Positions 27,038 through 36,394 of a stretch of DNA of 64,000 nt are shown one piece after another. Numbering within the stretch: the first letter of the stretch is position 1; each line of letters begins with the position of its first letter. This stretch comes from Dyadobacter psychrotolerans (GTDB taxonomy: Bacteria > Bacteroidota > Bacteroidia > Cytophagales > Spirosomataceae), in contig NZ_SMFL01000005.1 of NCBI RefSeq assembly GCF_004349265.1, positions 496,301 to 560,300 on the forward strand. Reading direction: 5' to 3'. The position numbers were made by a program, and so were the translations under genes. Under the pieces are notes generated by a model. The model did not search any database. It was not told where the DNA came from and saw nothing but the letters and a program-made list of their open reading frames with translations.

Positions 27038-30000
27038 GCAATGCCTTCCAAATATGGAGAGAAATTAAGGAGCTATATACCAAATATATTGACACCGGGA
27101 TACCTTTAAAACGAAAGGAACTGGAAGATGAGCGACGTAAGCTCTTCGATGAACCAAACGCCATTGCAAAGCTTCCCATCATAGAATTGACTCCAAAATA
27201 CCAACAGTACGGCACAATCAGTTCAGCTTGCAAGGAATTAGACCTGGATAGTAGATTTGCCGAATTTGTACAGGTGGGATTGTTTGGTGCTGACAAAGAT
27301 GAGGAAAGAAAAATTTACATTCACCAATTTGAGTCTATTAAGGCTGCGTTAGTTGAGCGCAAACATCTTATCGTGACTACAGGGACGGGTTCTGGGAAAA
27401 CAGAATGTTTCTTGTTACCACTGACATACGATATTTTAAAAGAAAAACTAAAAAAAGAGAAATCTACCCTCGCAGTGAGGGGTTTAATTCTTTACCCTTT
27501 GAACGCTCTTGCCGAAGATCAAATGCGAAGGCTGAGAAGTGGGTTAGATAGTGAAGCTGTGAATGATTGGCTCGCAGAGAATACATTTGGGAAGACAATT
27601 ACCTTTGGACGATATACAGGAAATACGCCAGTTACCGGCTCAAGAAGTAACAGTAAGGGTAAAAAGAGCGACCTGAAAAAAATAAAGTCCGAGCTGGAAG
27701 AGGAATGGGAACAGGCAAAAAAACAGGCTGAGGAGAACAAGAATGATGACTATTTGTATGATATCACAAATACAGACCGTAATACTGAGCTATGGGATCG
27801 TTGGAGTATGCAGGAAACTCCACCAGATATTCTCATTACGAATTACAGTATGTTGAATATCATGCTACTTCGAAAAAGTGAGCAAAGTATTTTTGAACAA
27901 ACAAAAGCTTGGCTCGAAGAAGATGAGGAAAATGTTTTTCATCTTGTTATAGACGAGTTGCATTCATACAGGGGAACGAGCGGAAGTGAGGTTGCTTATT
28001 TGATCCGTTTGCTACTCAGACGACTGGGGTTAAGGCCCGATTCAAAGCAAGTCCAATTTTTATGTTCCAGTGCATCAATGCAAAAAACGACGAGAGCGGA
28101 TAAGTTTATTTCTGGCTTTTTTGGTATTGCATCTGAGAATTTCGCAATAATTGGAGACACTAAGGTTGTGCCTACCCTAAGGAGTACTGAATTACTAAAC
28201 CCCTTAGATTTTCTCAATCTGGATCAAATGTCAGAAACTGAAATTACCGAAACATTTGAAAAGTACAAATTATTAGATCGGCTAAAACAGTCAATTGATA
28301 AGCCAAAAAGCTCAGAGGAAATTGTAATAGATCTTTTTGAAGAACCAGAATCGAAACTGGCGCTAGATGCATTAGAATCTATTCTGGGTGCGTTGGGCAG
28401 ATTAAACGATAGTAAAGGTGGAAATAGGCAGCCACAAAGAGTACATCTGTTTTTTCGAAATATTCAAGGAATATGGGCTTGTACCAATTCAAATTGTACA
28501 GAGACGGATGTTCGTTTTCATTTTGATGGGCGAAGTATTGGTAAGCTTTATCGTAGACCTCAAAATAGATGTGCTTGTGGAAGTGTGGTACTGGAATTGC
28601 TTACCTGTAGAACTTGCGGAGATGTTTATTTTGGTGGCTGGACGAATCATTCTGAAGGAGCGCGAAAGGTAAAATTGGAAAAGAGTCTTTCAGCGGAGGA
28701 TCAATCTTACCAGGTATTTTATCTTGACGAGGCCGAATTCGGAACGGAGGACGAGGCATTAAAAAAAATCTGGAAACCAGCGAAATTTGACCATAAAACT
28801 GGTCTCTATCAAAAAACTAATCTTGGAGAATTTAAGATTTTTGACAGACCGCAGGATTACTCTTCATTGTTTCCAAACATTTGCCTCACGTGTGATTCTG
28901 GCGTTGAAGAAAAAAATGTGACCGAAAATACATTCACGCCGATAGTTAATCATTTTACAGGTGTGCAGAAAGTGAATCAACTTATGGCAGACGCGTTGAT
29001 GGGACTTTTGTCGGTGGATAACCCCAAGAACGCAAAACTGGTATTGTTTTCAGATAGTAGACAAGCCGCGGCAAAATTAGCTGCTGGAATAGAAATTGAT
29101 CATTATCGCGATGTGTTAAGAGCGCTTCTAAAGAGTACCGTCCATGAGGGAAACATTGGTCGGGAGTTACTACTGAAACAGTTAAACGGAATTACCCTCT
29201 CACGTGAAGAAAGAAAAGTCATTAGAGAAAATACGTATTTGACAAAAATTTATAATCGAATTGAAGATTACTTATATGATGGTGAATTAAACGAATTGAA
29301 TTCTATAAAGGCAGTTCTGGATGAAAGCAATGGCCTGCCATTTGAAGATGTTTATCAGAAACTATTCAACAGATTACTAAACGCAGGCATAAATCCTGGC
29401 GGACCATTTGATTCCATTAGCAAAACTTTACTAAACAAGCCTTGGTTTAAAGATTATTACGATAAAAATGTCCCGATGCAATCTGATGATTACGACAAAG
29501 ATCTAAAAAGGAATATTACTTCCAATTTACGACGAGAGGTTTTAAGCAGCCTATTCGCTGGCAATCGCCGATCATTTGAATCCTTGGCAATTGGGAGGGT
29601 AACGCCCCCTAGACAGATGAAGGATTTACACGGATTAGATTTAGAATTTGTAAGCAACTCGATAAAAATTTTAGGGGAGAATCGGAGAATCTCAAAATTT
29701 GGAGCTCCATCTGATTCTATGCCAAAAAAGTGGTGGGTTTATGCGCGGAAGGTTTTAAATTTTAAAGGTAATAAGCATTCATGTAAAGAAAACCTTTTCC
29801 GAGTTTTAAAGGAAAATCAGCTAATAGAAGCAGGAAGAATGTCTCTGTCCGGTAGTAACTTAAGTTTTATACTTGCAAAAGATGAAGACTTGGCATATAT
29901 CTGTGTAAAATGTGACAATATTCATTTAGTAAATTACCGGGACATCTGTACAAGCTGTTTCAATAAAGGATTGAGGCAAGTATTAGTAATGGACGCTTGG

Positions 30001-32136
30001 GAGATTCTTAGAAGTAATTATTATCTGCATATTGCCAATTCACTAGAAGGAAATTTTAGAAGGTTGCATTGTGAGGAATTAACTGGCCAGACTGATAAGG
30101 CCGATCTAAGAAAGAGACAGCGATTATTTCAAGGCCGGGTATTTGATACTGAAACACAACTGGTTGAGGAAATTGATTTACTAAGTGTTACTACCACAAT
30201 GGAGGCCGGGGTGGACATTGGATCATTATCGGCAGTAATGATGGGTAACGTGCCTCCCCAACGTTTTAACTACCAACAAAGAGTTGGACGGGCTGGAAGA
30301 CGCGGAAATCCGATGTCCATTGCCTTGACCGTCGCCAGAGCAAACAGCCACGATCAAACACATTACAATCAATCATACCGCATGGTTTCGGCCATCCCTC
30401 CCGATCCTTACGTCGAGATGGAAAGAGAGGAGATATTACTGCGTTTAATTAATAAAGAAATTCTTTACCAGGCTTTTAAGGATAAAGATTTTGCCAGTGA
30501 AAGTGTACATGGAAGCTTTGGGAAATCATTTGAGTGGGACCAGAACCAGGCCACATTAGTTAGCTACATCAGAGATCATCAGGATGAAGTAATCCAAATC
30601 ATCGGGGATATGATGTTTGGAACAGATGTAAATGGCTCAAAAGAACAAATTTTTCAAAAAAGCATAAAAAGTAGTTTATATGAGAAAATAGCGGCAATAG
30701 CAAATGACAATGAAAAATATACACAACTTGACTTAAGTGAACGCTTAGCCAGTGCAGGTATTCTGCCGATGTTTGGATTTCCGACACAGTCAAGAAATTT
30801 ATACCAAAGCGAGCCTCAAAAGCTACCTGCCACAGATATTGTTTCCAGAGACTTAGATTTAGCAATTTCCATGTTTTCTCCTGGAAGCGAAGTTATTAAA
30901 GACAAAGTTATCTTGAAGCCCGTTGGTGTGGTACATTATAAACAAGTTGGAGGAGCAGTGGATGAAGTAGATGGAAGGGGAGTTTTGAAAGGAGGCATTT
31001 TTAAATGTACTGGTTGCAACACAGTTTATTTATCAAATACCAACAGCGAATGTCGCATTTGCAAAAGCTCTTTGGAATCTTTCAACGCCATGTCCCCTTT
31101 AGGCTTTTGCGTAGATTATGATACTACTCCTGATGATTTTGACGGCAGGTTTGAATGGAACTCAAGCGCCGGAGAAGTGAAACTTGATCCGGATTCAAAC
31201 TTAGAACCTAGTCCAACAGCTAAAAACTTAATTATTAAGTCAAACCAACTTCCAGAAAGTGGCCGTGTACACCAAATCAACGACAACAAAGGCAAATTGT
31301 TCAAATTTGGCAAACAAGGAAAAACAAATCGATGGGTTGTAAAAGAAGCGCTAAGAAAAAATGGTGTTCCAACTCAAAATTACAGTTTGGTTCGTAGTGA
31401 AGAGGATTATGTTTTGATATCATCAAAACATACTGGTGTAATAACGTTATCAATTGAAAATTTCAATAGTCATCACTATGAATTTACAACCTTCGATTTA
31501 CACCAACCTGCAGTCTTTTTATCCTGGGCATATCTCATCAGAAAATCAATTTGCGATGTCCTTGATATAGAGACTAATGAGTTTGATGTTGGATATCGGG
31601 TATCTCCTGAAAATTTAAAACACGAAATCTACATCGTCGAACGAGCGCAAAATGGAGCAGGATATTGTAACTATCTGAATGGTATTTCAGATCCCGAAGT
31701 TCCAAATGAAACCTTTATTAAGCCTTTACTAAAAGGAGGTAAAATTTATGAACTTCTCTACAACAAAGATCATAGTAATTGTAGAGGAGCCTGTTATGAC
31801 TGTTTAAAAGATTATTATAATCAGGACAAACATGCGTTTCTAAACTGGCGATTAGCATTAGACCTTGCCGAGTTAAGCTCAAATCCAGACGCAAGCCTGC
31901 ATTTCGCGCAGGAGTATTGGATAGATTATTTTGAAGATTATGTATATAAACTCGTGGAAAATAAATGGGGTGGTATTCAAGTAAAGGTAAAAGAATTTCA
32001 TATTGTCAAAGGTACCGACGGAACTTTTTTAATTACCCACCCTTTTTGGTCACAAGCACATATTCAGGAAATTTTCGCACAGTTAAAGGAGCATAATGTA
32101 ACAGTGGAAAAAGGAATCGTTGAGATACTGAGTTAA
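27034..32136 (+). CDS. Giant DEAD/DEAH helicase with DUF1998 (DruE-like)
   Basis: A 1700-residue superfamily-2 helicase. Motif I TGTGSGKT is at about 116-123, motif II DELH at ~306-309, and motif VI QRVGRAGRRG at ~1083-1092. Several zinc-ribbon-like cysteine sets follow in order: CACG/CRTCG near 515-530, CVKC/CTSC near 967-990, CTGC/CRIC near 1323-1345. The C terminus carries the DUF1998/MrfA-type cluster CRGACYDCLKDYY near 1583-1595. Helicase plus DUF1998 in one chain is the hallmark of Druantia DruE, also seen in DISARM-related and MrfA proteins. It ends the operon and would move along DNA. The domain content is clear; the Druantia label is tentative. Confidence 0.85.
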   Translation: MSNAFQIWREIKELYTKYIDTGIPLKRKELEDERRKLFDEPNAIAKLPIIELTPKYQQYGTISSACKELDLDSRFAEFVQVGLFGADKDEERKIYIHQFESIKAALVERKHLIVTTGTGSGKTECFLLPLTYDILKEKLKKEKSTLAVRGLILYPLNALAEDQMRRLRSGLDSEAVNDWLAENTFGKTITFGRYTGNTPVTGSRSNSKGKKSDLKKIKSELEEEWEQAKKQAEENKNDDYLYDITNTDRNTELWDRWSMQETPPDILITNYSMLNIMLLRKSEQSIFEQTKAWLEEDEENVFHLVIDELHSYRGTSGSEVAYLIRLLLRRLGLRPDSKQVQFLCSSASMQKTTRADKFISGFFGIASENFAIIGDTKVVPTLRSTELLNPLDFLNLDQMSETEITETFEKYKLLDRLKQSIDKPKSSEEIVIDLFEEPESKLALDALESILGALGRLNDSKGGNRQPQRVHLFFRNIQGIWACTNSNCTETDVRFHFDGRSIGKLYRRPQNRCACGSVVLELLTCRTCGDVYFGGWTNHSEGARKVKLEKSLSAEDQSYQVFYLDEAEFGTEDEALKKIWKPAKFDHKTGLYQKTNLGEFKIFDRPQDYSSLFPNICLTCDSGVEEKNVTENTFTPIVNHFTGVQKVNQLMADALMGLLSVDNPKNAKLVLFSDSRQAAAKLAAGIEIDHYRDVLRALLKSTVHEGNIGRELLLKQLNGITLSREERKVIRENTYLTKIYNRIEDYLYDGELNELNSIKAVLDESNGLPFEDVYQKLFNRLLNAGINPGGPFDSISKTLLNKPWFKDYYDKNVPMQSDDYDKDLKRNITSNLRREVLSSLFAGNRRSFESLAIGRVTPPRQMKDLHGLDLEFVSNSIKILGENRRISKFGAPSDSMPKKWWVYARKVLNFKGNKHSCKENLFRVLKENQLIEAGRMSLSGSNLSFILAKDEDLAYICVKCDNIHLVNYRDICTSCFNKGLRQVLVMDAWEILRSNYYLHIANSLEGNFRRLHCEELTGQTDKADLRKRQRLFQGRVFDTETQLVEEIDLLSVTTTMEAGVDIGSLSAVMMGNVPPQRFNYQQRVGRAGRRGNPMSIALTVARANSHDQTHYNQSYRMVSAIPPDPYVEMEREEILLRLINKEILYQAFKDKDFASESVHGSFGKSFEWDQNQATLVSYIRDHQDEVIQIIGDMMFGTDVNGSKEQIFQKSIKSSLYEKIAAIANDNEKYTQLDLSERLASAGILPMFGFPTQSRNLYQSEPQKLPATDIVSRDLDLAISMFSPGSEVIKDKVILKPVGVVHYKQVGGAVDEVDGRGVLKGGIFKCTGCNTVYLSNTNSECRICKSSLESFNAMSPLGFCVDYDTTPDDFDGRFEWNSSAGEVKLDPDSNLEPSPTAKNLIIKSNQLPESGRVHQINDNKGKLFKFGKQGKTNRWVVKEALRKNGVPTQNYSLVRSEEDYVLISSKHTGVITLSIENFNSHHYEFTTFDLHQPAVFLSWAYLIRKSICDVLDIETNEFDVGYRVSPENLKHEIYIVERAQNGAGYCNYLNGISDPEVPNETFIKPLLKGGKIYELLYNKDHSNCRGACYDCLKDYYNQDKHAFLNWRLALDLAELSSNPDASLHFAQEYWIDYFEDYVYKLVENKWGGIQVKVKEFHIVKGTDGTFLITHPFWSQAHIQEIFAQLKEHNVTVEKGIVEILS

Positions 32137-32482
32137 TAATCTAATCAAGTAAAACCGTTTTTAAATCGATACCGAAATTCTTCAATAGGCAATATCATAT
32201 TTCCCTCAATAATTGCTACTTATGACTTGAATATAAAGGGAGCTTGGATTGGAAATCGAAAAAAATTCACTTCAATAACGATTTAGGTTTTGTCAAAACT
32301 TGTTTTTTTGTAACTTTATAGTAACTAGAATTGCTATATAAGAATTAGGATAAATCTAACAGGATAGTTTGTGAAAATGCACATGTAGTTTTCTGAAATG
32401 TCAAATGAAAATCAGTGCGTAAATCGTGTAGTTTTGAAATATAGGTATTTGTAATCAATTGATATACAGTAGTGTATTGATT
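32137..32482. other. Non-coding stretch between helicase and att repeats
   Basis: 346 AT-rich bases after the operon. I see no gene, no clear hairpin terminator and no repeat until the T-arm-like sequences begin at 32483. Confidence 0.6.
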
Positions 32483-32516
32483 AAGTTCGAGTCCCGTCCA
32501 GACCGCCAGAAACAAT

Positions 32517-32552
32517 AAAAGCCTTTAGATCGAAAGATTTAAAGGCTTTTTT
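32517..32552. terminator. Rho-independent terminator, copy 1
   Basis: A long stem (AAAAGCCTTTAGATC / GATTTAAAGGCTTTT) with a GAAA tetraloop and terminal T run. It would stop transcription from either side and is duplicated 125 bp downstream. Confidence 0.8.
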
Positions 32553-32641
32553 ATTTGCATCATGCCTGTGATCGTAGCGGTTTCGCCGATACGATTCGAG
32601 TCCCGCCGGACGGCCGTACCCCCCAGACCGCCTGATACAAC

Positions 32642-32677
32642 AAAAGCCTTTTGATCGAAAGATTTAAAGGCTTTTTT
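32642..32677. terminator. Rho-independent terminator, copy 2
   Basis: A near-identical copy of the hairpin at 32517-32552 (AAAAGCCTTTTGATC, GAAA loop, GATTTAAAGGCTTTT), followed by the same ATTTGCATC sequence, showing that the whole block was duplicated. Confidence 0.8.
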
Positions 32678-32740
32678 ATTTGCATCGTTTGTCGCGCATG
32701 GGATCGCGGCGGTTCGCCGATGGGATTCGAGTCCCGCCGG

Positions 32741-32952
32741 AAAAAGAGAATGCTGTCGGAAAGGAGCTGTTTTCTTATGAGAATTATCCCATGGGTAAAA
32801 TAGCGGGTGTAATGAAAAATTATGATTTCAGGGGTCCCAAGGTAAAGTCGGATATATTCATGTTGAAGGTACACGACGGAAAAGAACTAAAAGATATGAT
32901 GTCGTCCATGCAGGTGGTTTTAAAGCACTGGATAACAAACAGGAAAAAATAG
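32741..32952 (+). pseudogene. Gene tail truncated at the attachment repeat
   Basis: Immediately after the third repeat a frame reads as a genuine protein C terminus (ENAVGKELFSYENYP, GKIAGVMKNYDFRG) of about 68 codons ending at 32952. The V-G-K...G-x-I-x-G-V-x-K-x-Y/F-x-F-R pattern resembles the periplasmic part of MacB/FtsX-type permeases, such as the one at 46522-49128, but the match is short. The 5' part is missing, apparently removed when the repeat region formed. Confidence 0.4.
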
Positions 32953-32988
32953 CCCAGCTTGAAAAAGTATATAATGATTAGGCGAAAC

Positions 32989-33378
32989 TTATTGCAACAT
33001 TACATTCATGGTATAGTCCAAAGTGGTGCTTGTGGAATGGAAGGCTTTAAACTGCATTTCTGTTTTATTGTCGCTGATCGCGCCTTCGCCTCTCCAGGTA
33101 CCCGTATATCCTTGCACGGAATAATTTGCGGAAACTTTGTTTTTATCCTGAGTCCAGGTGCCGGTAATTTTTTGTGGCAGTCCATTAAGATTTAGATTTC
33201 CTTCCAGATTACCTCCTGCAATAAATATCAAAGTATATTGGGAAGTACTACTTCCACGGGTGTGGTTACCCTTCCACGTGGTTGCGCTGATATTAAAATC
33301 GAAAGTCGGTTCATTTTCTTTACAGCCACTACAAACGATGAGCAGAAGCAAGGCAGGAATTAGGACCCATTTTGACAT
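32989..33378 (-). CDS. Small lipoprotein
   Basis: A 129-residue protein with a lipoprotein signal (hydrophobic stretch VLIPALLLLIVCSGC, cysteine at ~19). The mature part is a small beta-rich domain with repeated G-T-W and N-L strands, likely a lipocalin-like or META-type beta barrel. Expected at the inner face of the outer membrane. No close family recognised. It is divergent from the ABC-F gene. Confidence 0.7.
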   Translation of the reverse strand: MSKWVLIPALLLLIVCSGCKENEPTFDFNISATTWKGNHTRGSSTSQYTLIFIAGGNLEGNLNLNGLPQKITGTWTQDKNKVSANYSVQGYTGTWRGEGAISDNKTEMQFKAFHSTSTTLDYTMNVMLQ

Positions 33379-33642
33379 AACAATTAATTTAAAGTGTTCA
33401 TATATGCTGCAATATATTTTGATACGTAATTTTATTTCCGACAGAGTGGATGAGATCCCTTTATGAATTATTGAAATGACATGATCAGTTATTAAACGGT
33501 TTCTGAAATTTCGCGGCGGACTTTCCAGTTGCGAAAATCATCAATCAATATTTTCGTTTGTCGTTCGGAATACTTACAGTGCGCAGTTCTAATGTTTTTT
33601 GAGAACGATCGACTTTTTTCGTTTCTTTCAATCGTATAATCG

Positions 33643-33650
33643 TACCTTTG
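33643..33650 (+). promoter_or_regulatory. Bacteroidota -7 promoter element of the ABC-F gene
   Basis: TACCTTTG fits the Bacteroidota consensus TAnnTTTG and lies 20 bases before the ATG at 33671. It places transcription start between the two possible start codons and argues against the upstream one at 33599. Confidence 0.65.
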
Positions 33651-33670
33651 CGGCTTCAAAAAATGTGAAG

Positions 33671-35308
33671 ATGATTACAGTTGAAAATTTGGCCGTTGAA
33701 TTTAGCGGTTCTGTCCTTTTTAGCGAAGTTTCCTTCGTTATCAATCCTACTGATAAAATAGCCCTGATGGGTAAAAATGGTGCTGGTAAATCCACAATGA
33801 TGAAAATTATTGCGGGTGAACAAAAAGCAAATCGCGGCCATGTGCGTGCACCAAAGGATGCCGTAATTGCTTATTTGCCACAGCATCTACTTACCGAAGA
33901 TAATTGTACCGTTTTCGAAGAAGCAGCCAAAGCATTCAAACAGGTTTTTGAAATGCGTGCCGAAATGGAAAAACTGAATCTTGCGCTTGAAACCCGCACA
34001 GATTATGAGAGCGATGAATATATGGCAATCATCGAACAGGTTACCGAAATTGGTGAAAAATATTATCAGCTGGAAGAAGTTAACTATGATGCCGAGGTTG
34101 AGAAAGCTTTGAAAGGTTTGGGATTCAGGCCGGAAGATTTTCAACGGCAGACAAAGGAATTCAGCGGAGGGTGGCGTATGCGTATTGAGCTTGCCAAAAT
34201 ACTCTTGCAAAAGCCAGACCTGATTTTGCTTGATGAGCCTACCAACCATATTGATATTGAATCGGTAATGTGGCTGGAAGACTTTTTGGTTAATAAGGCA
34301 AACGCCGTAATGGTAATTTCTCACGACCGTGCCTTCATCGACAATATTACCAACCGTACCATTGAAGTAACCATGGGACGGATTTTTGACTATAAAGCCA
34401 ACTACTCCCATTACCTGGTATTGCGTGAGGAGCGCAGGTCACATCAGGTCAAGGCGTATCAGGAACAGCAGAAAATGATTGCAGATAATATGCAGTTTAT
34501 CGAACGTTTCCGCGGGACTTACTCTAAAACCAACCAGGTTTCCTCCCGTGAACGCATGTTGGAAAAACTTGAAATTATTGAAATTGATGAAATCGATAAT
34601 TCAGCACTGAAACTTCGTTTTCCGCCATCGCCAAGGTCTGGGGACTATCCGGTAACCGTAAAAGATGTGTCAAAATCTTACGGAGATCAGGTTGTGTTCC
34701 GCAATGCCAGCATGTCCATTTCACGAGGAGAAAAGGTGTCGTTTGTGGGCCGGAATGGTGAAGGGAAATCTACGATGATCAAGGCTATCATGGGCCAGAT
34801 CGATGTGGATGGAACCTGCCAGCTTGGACATAATACCAAGGTCGGATATTTTGCGCAAAACCAGGCGTCTTTATTAGATCCCAATCTGACTATTTTTCAG
34901 ACGGTCGACGAGGTTGCAGAAGGAGATGTAAGAACCCAGATCAAAAATATTCTGGGAGCCTTTATGTTTCAGGGCGAAGATATCGACAAGAAAGTAAGTG
35001 TGTTGTCAGGAGGAGAAAAAACGCGGCTTGCAATGGTGAAGTTGCTTCTGGAACCTGTAAACCTGTTGATTCTCGATGAGCCTACAAACCACCTGGATTT
35101 AAAATCAAAGGATGTTTTGAAAGAAGCACTTAGAAACTTTGACGGAACGCTGGTGCTGGTTTCCCACGACCGTGATTTTTTACAAGGTTTATCTCAGAAG
35201 GTTTTCGAGTTTAAGGATAAGCGTGTAATTGAGCACTTTGAAACGATTGATGCCTTTCTGGAACGTAACAGGATTAAAAGTATAGCAGATCTGCAACTTG
35301 CCAGGTAG
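33671..35308 (+). CDS. ABC-F family ATP-binding protein
   Basis: A 545-residue protein with two ABC domains in one chain and no membrane segment. Domain 1: Walker A GKNGAGKST, signature FSGGWRMR, Walker B LILLDEPTNHID. Domain 2: GRNGEGKST, signature LSGGEKTR, LLILDEPTNHLD. The linker between them (TYSKTNQVSSRERMLEKLE) is the P-site tRNA-interaction motif of ABC-F proteins, which act on the ribosome in translation control or antibiotic protection. The start at 33671 (MITVENL) is chosen over 33599 because the promoter lies between them and family proteins begin there. Probably a housekeeping EttA/YdiF-like member. Confidence 0.92.
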   Translation: MITVENLAVEFSGSVLFSEVSFVINPTDKIALMGKNGAGKSTMMKIIAGEQKANRGHVRAPKDAVIAYLPQHLLTEDNCTVFEEAAKAFKQVFEMRAEMEKLNLALETRTDYESDEYMAIIEQVTEIGEKYYQLEEVNYDAEVEKALKGLGFRPEDFQRQTKEFSGGWRMRIELAKILLQKPDLILLDEPTNHIDIESVMWLEDFLVNKANAVMVISHDRAFIDNITNRTIEVTMGRIFDYKANYSHYLVLREERRSHQVKAYQEQQKMIADNMQFIERFRGTYSKTNQVSSRERMLEKLEIIEIDEIDNSALKLRFPPSPRSGDYPVTVKDVSKSYGDQVVFRNASMSISRGEKVSFVGRNGEGKSTMIKAIMGQIDVDGTCQLGHNTKVGYFAQNQASLLDPNLTIFQTVDEVAEGDVRTQIKNILGAFMFQGEDIDKKVSVLSGGEKTRLAMVKLLLEPVNLLILDEPTNHLDLKSKDVLKEALRNFDGTLVLVSHDRDFLQGLSQKVFEFKDKRVIEHFETIDAFLERNRIKSIADLQLAR

Positions 35309-35412
35309 ATAATGATTTTTGTCTGACAGTTTTCGGTTTGCTCTTTAAACGGTGTTGTTGTCTGGTTAGGTCAACAAGCTGAAATGTTAGTAATATCAAA
35401 CTTTTTTGCAAG

Positions 35413-35453
35413 AAAAGGTCCAGAGAGACCGGAGCGGTTTTTCTGGACCTTTT
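35413..35453. terminator. Bidirectional terminator between convergent genes
   Basis: A perfect 11-bp stem AAAAGGTCCAG / CTGGACCTTTT with A and T runs on the two sides, between the convergent ABC-F and membrane-protein genes. Confidence 0.8.
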
Positions 35454-35483
35454 CAATACAAAAGTAAGAGGTCCCCGCTGGAA

Positions 35484-36110
35484 TTATTCAATTCTTACTT
35501 TGTCAATTTGCCTGTTCATTCGATGTTCCCAAGCTGGACCATTTCTCTGATCAAGGTATGATGCTGTAAGCTGCTCATAGTAAGATTGCGCCCTCAATAG
35601 TGGACCAGAAACGATACATCCGGCATTTCTCCTTGCAATGCCATAGGTCAGCATAATACTGTCAACTTTTTTGTCTCTCGCCTCCGCAGCTGAATCTAAC
35701 AGCCATGGAAGGCCGGCTGTTTCATAAGTAATAAGTCCGTTTTTGATATCAGATTCAGCTTTGATCCTGTACTCCACCAATAATACGTCCATTTCCTTTT
35801 TGGCATCAAGCATTGCCAGGGCGCCGGTATATGCTAAAAAGAGGAGAAATACGATGTCAATAAAAATGTTCACTCTCAGAAAACGATGCTTATAGGGAAT
35901 TTTTTTAAATGGAATGCATCCCAAAAAGGAAGCAAGGAGGACACCTGCCATTAATATGCCTGAAAAAATTAACCATTCGAAGTGGATAAACGAGTCTATT
36001 AGACTATTAGACAACTGATTATTGCTGTAATAGTCAGGTAAGTTGGCTGCTATAAACAGCAAAAGAATTATCACAGTATTTATTATCAGCAGTTTTTTCA
36101 TAGTGAACAA
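35484..36110 (-). CDS. Membrane protein of unknown function
   Basis: A 208-residue protein with three clear hydrophobic segments near residues 7-25, 45-65 and 85-105, then a soluble charged C-terminal half of about 100 residues. No family recognised. It is transcribed toward the ABC-F gene and shares its terminator. The 285 bp upstream separate it from the divergent propeller gene. Confidence 0.65.
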   Translation of the reverse strand: MFTMKKLLIINTVIILLLFIAANLPDYYSNNQLSNSLIDSFIHFEWLIFSGILMAGVLLASFLGCIPFKKIPYKHRFLRVNIFIDIVFLLFLAYTGALAMLDAKKEMDVLLVEYRIKAESDIKNGLITYETAGLPWLLDSAAEARDKKVDSIMLTYGIARRNAGCIVSGPLLRAQSYYEQLTASYLDQRNGPAWEHRMNRQIDKVRIE

Positions 36111-36394
36111 AATTTTCGGGATTCCCTTTGCATCCGATCTATTAAATTAAACAAAATAATATATATAAAATAATTATATATTAAACCTCTACAAAAAAAG
36201 TATGAATTGTGAGATTTGTGATATGCCCCTGCTGTATTTTATTGAGTGCATTGTATTATTCCTGTTCAGTTCTGTTTGGTACCTTGTTCAAGTCTCAGTT
36301 AAATAATTAAATCCGGTTACATCTGAGGTAATTTTCCTGATTAATATCGATATTTAGCAATCAAAACACCTCTCTCATCAGTTTTATTATTTAT

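Larger units (their letters stand above)
32483..32740 (+). repeat. Three T-arm-like repeats, probable right attachment region
   Basis: The core GATTCGAGTCCCGCCGG occurs exactly at 32593-32609 and 32724-32740, with a variant (AAGTTCGAGTCCCGTCC) at 32483-32499. The core resembles the T arm and acceptor side of a tRNA gene. The first two copies are each followed by an almost identical terminator hairpin and a shared ATTTGCATC tail, giving units of about 110 and 131 bp. No full tRNA can be folded here. This is what repeated integration into a tRNA 3' end leaves behind, and base composition changes across it, so it is taken as the right end of the island. Confidence 0.6.

Noticed and set aside
21029..32136. 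DISARM (helicase plus DUF1998)
   Set aside because: No separate DrmB, no DrmC phospholipase-D gene and no methyltransferase. Helicase and DUF1998 are in one chain, as in DruE.
32410..32510. Complete tRNA gene at the first T-arm-like copy
   Set aside because: The sequence upstream does not form acceptor, D and anticodon arms; only the 3'-end-like part is present.
32483..32740. CRISPR-like repeat array
   Set aside because: Only three copies with unequal spacing, the spacers are themselves near-identical terminators, and no cas gene is present.
33599..33670. Upstream start of the ABC-F protein
   Set aside because: A TACCTTTG promoter lies between this codon and the ATG at 33671, so the upstream codon would not be in the transcript.
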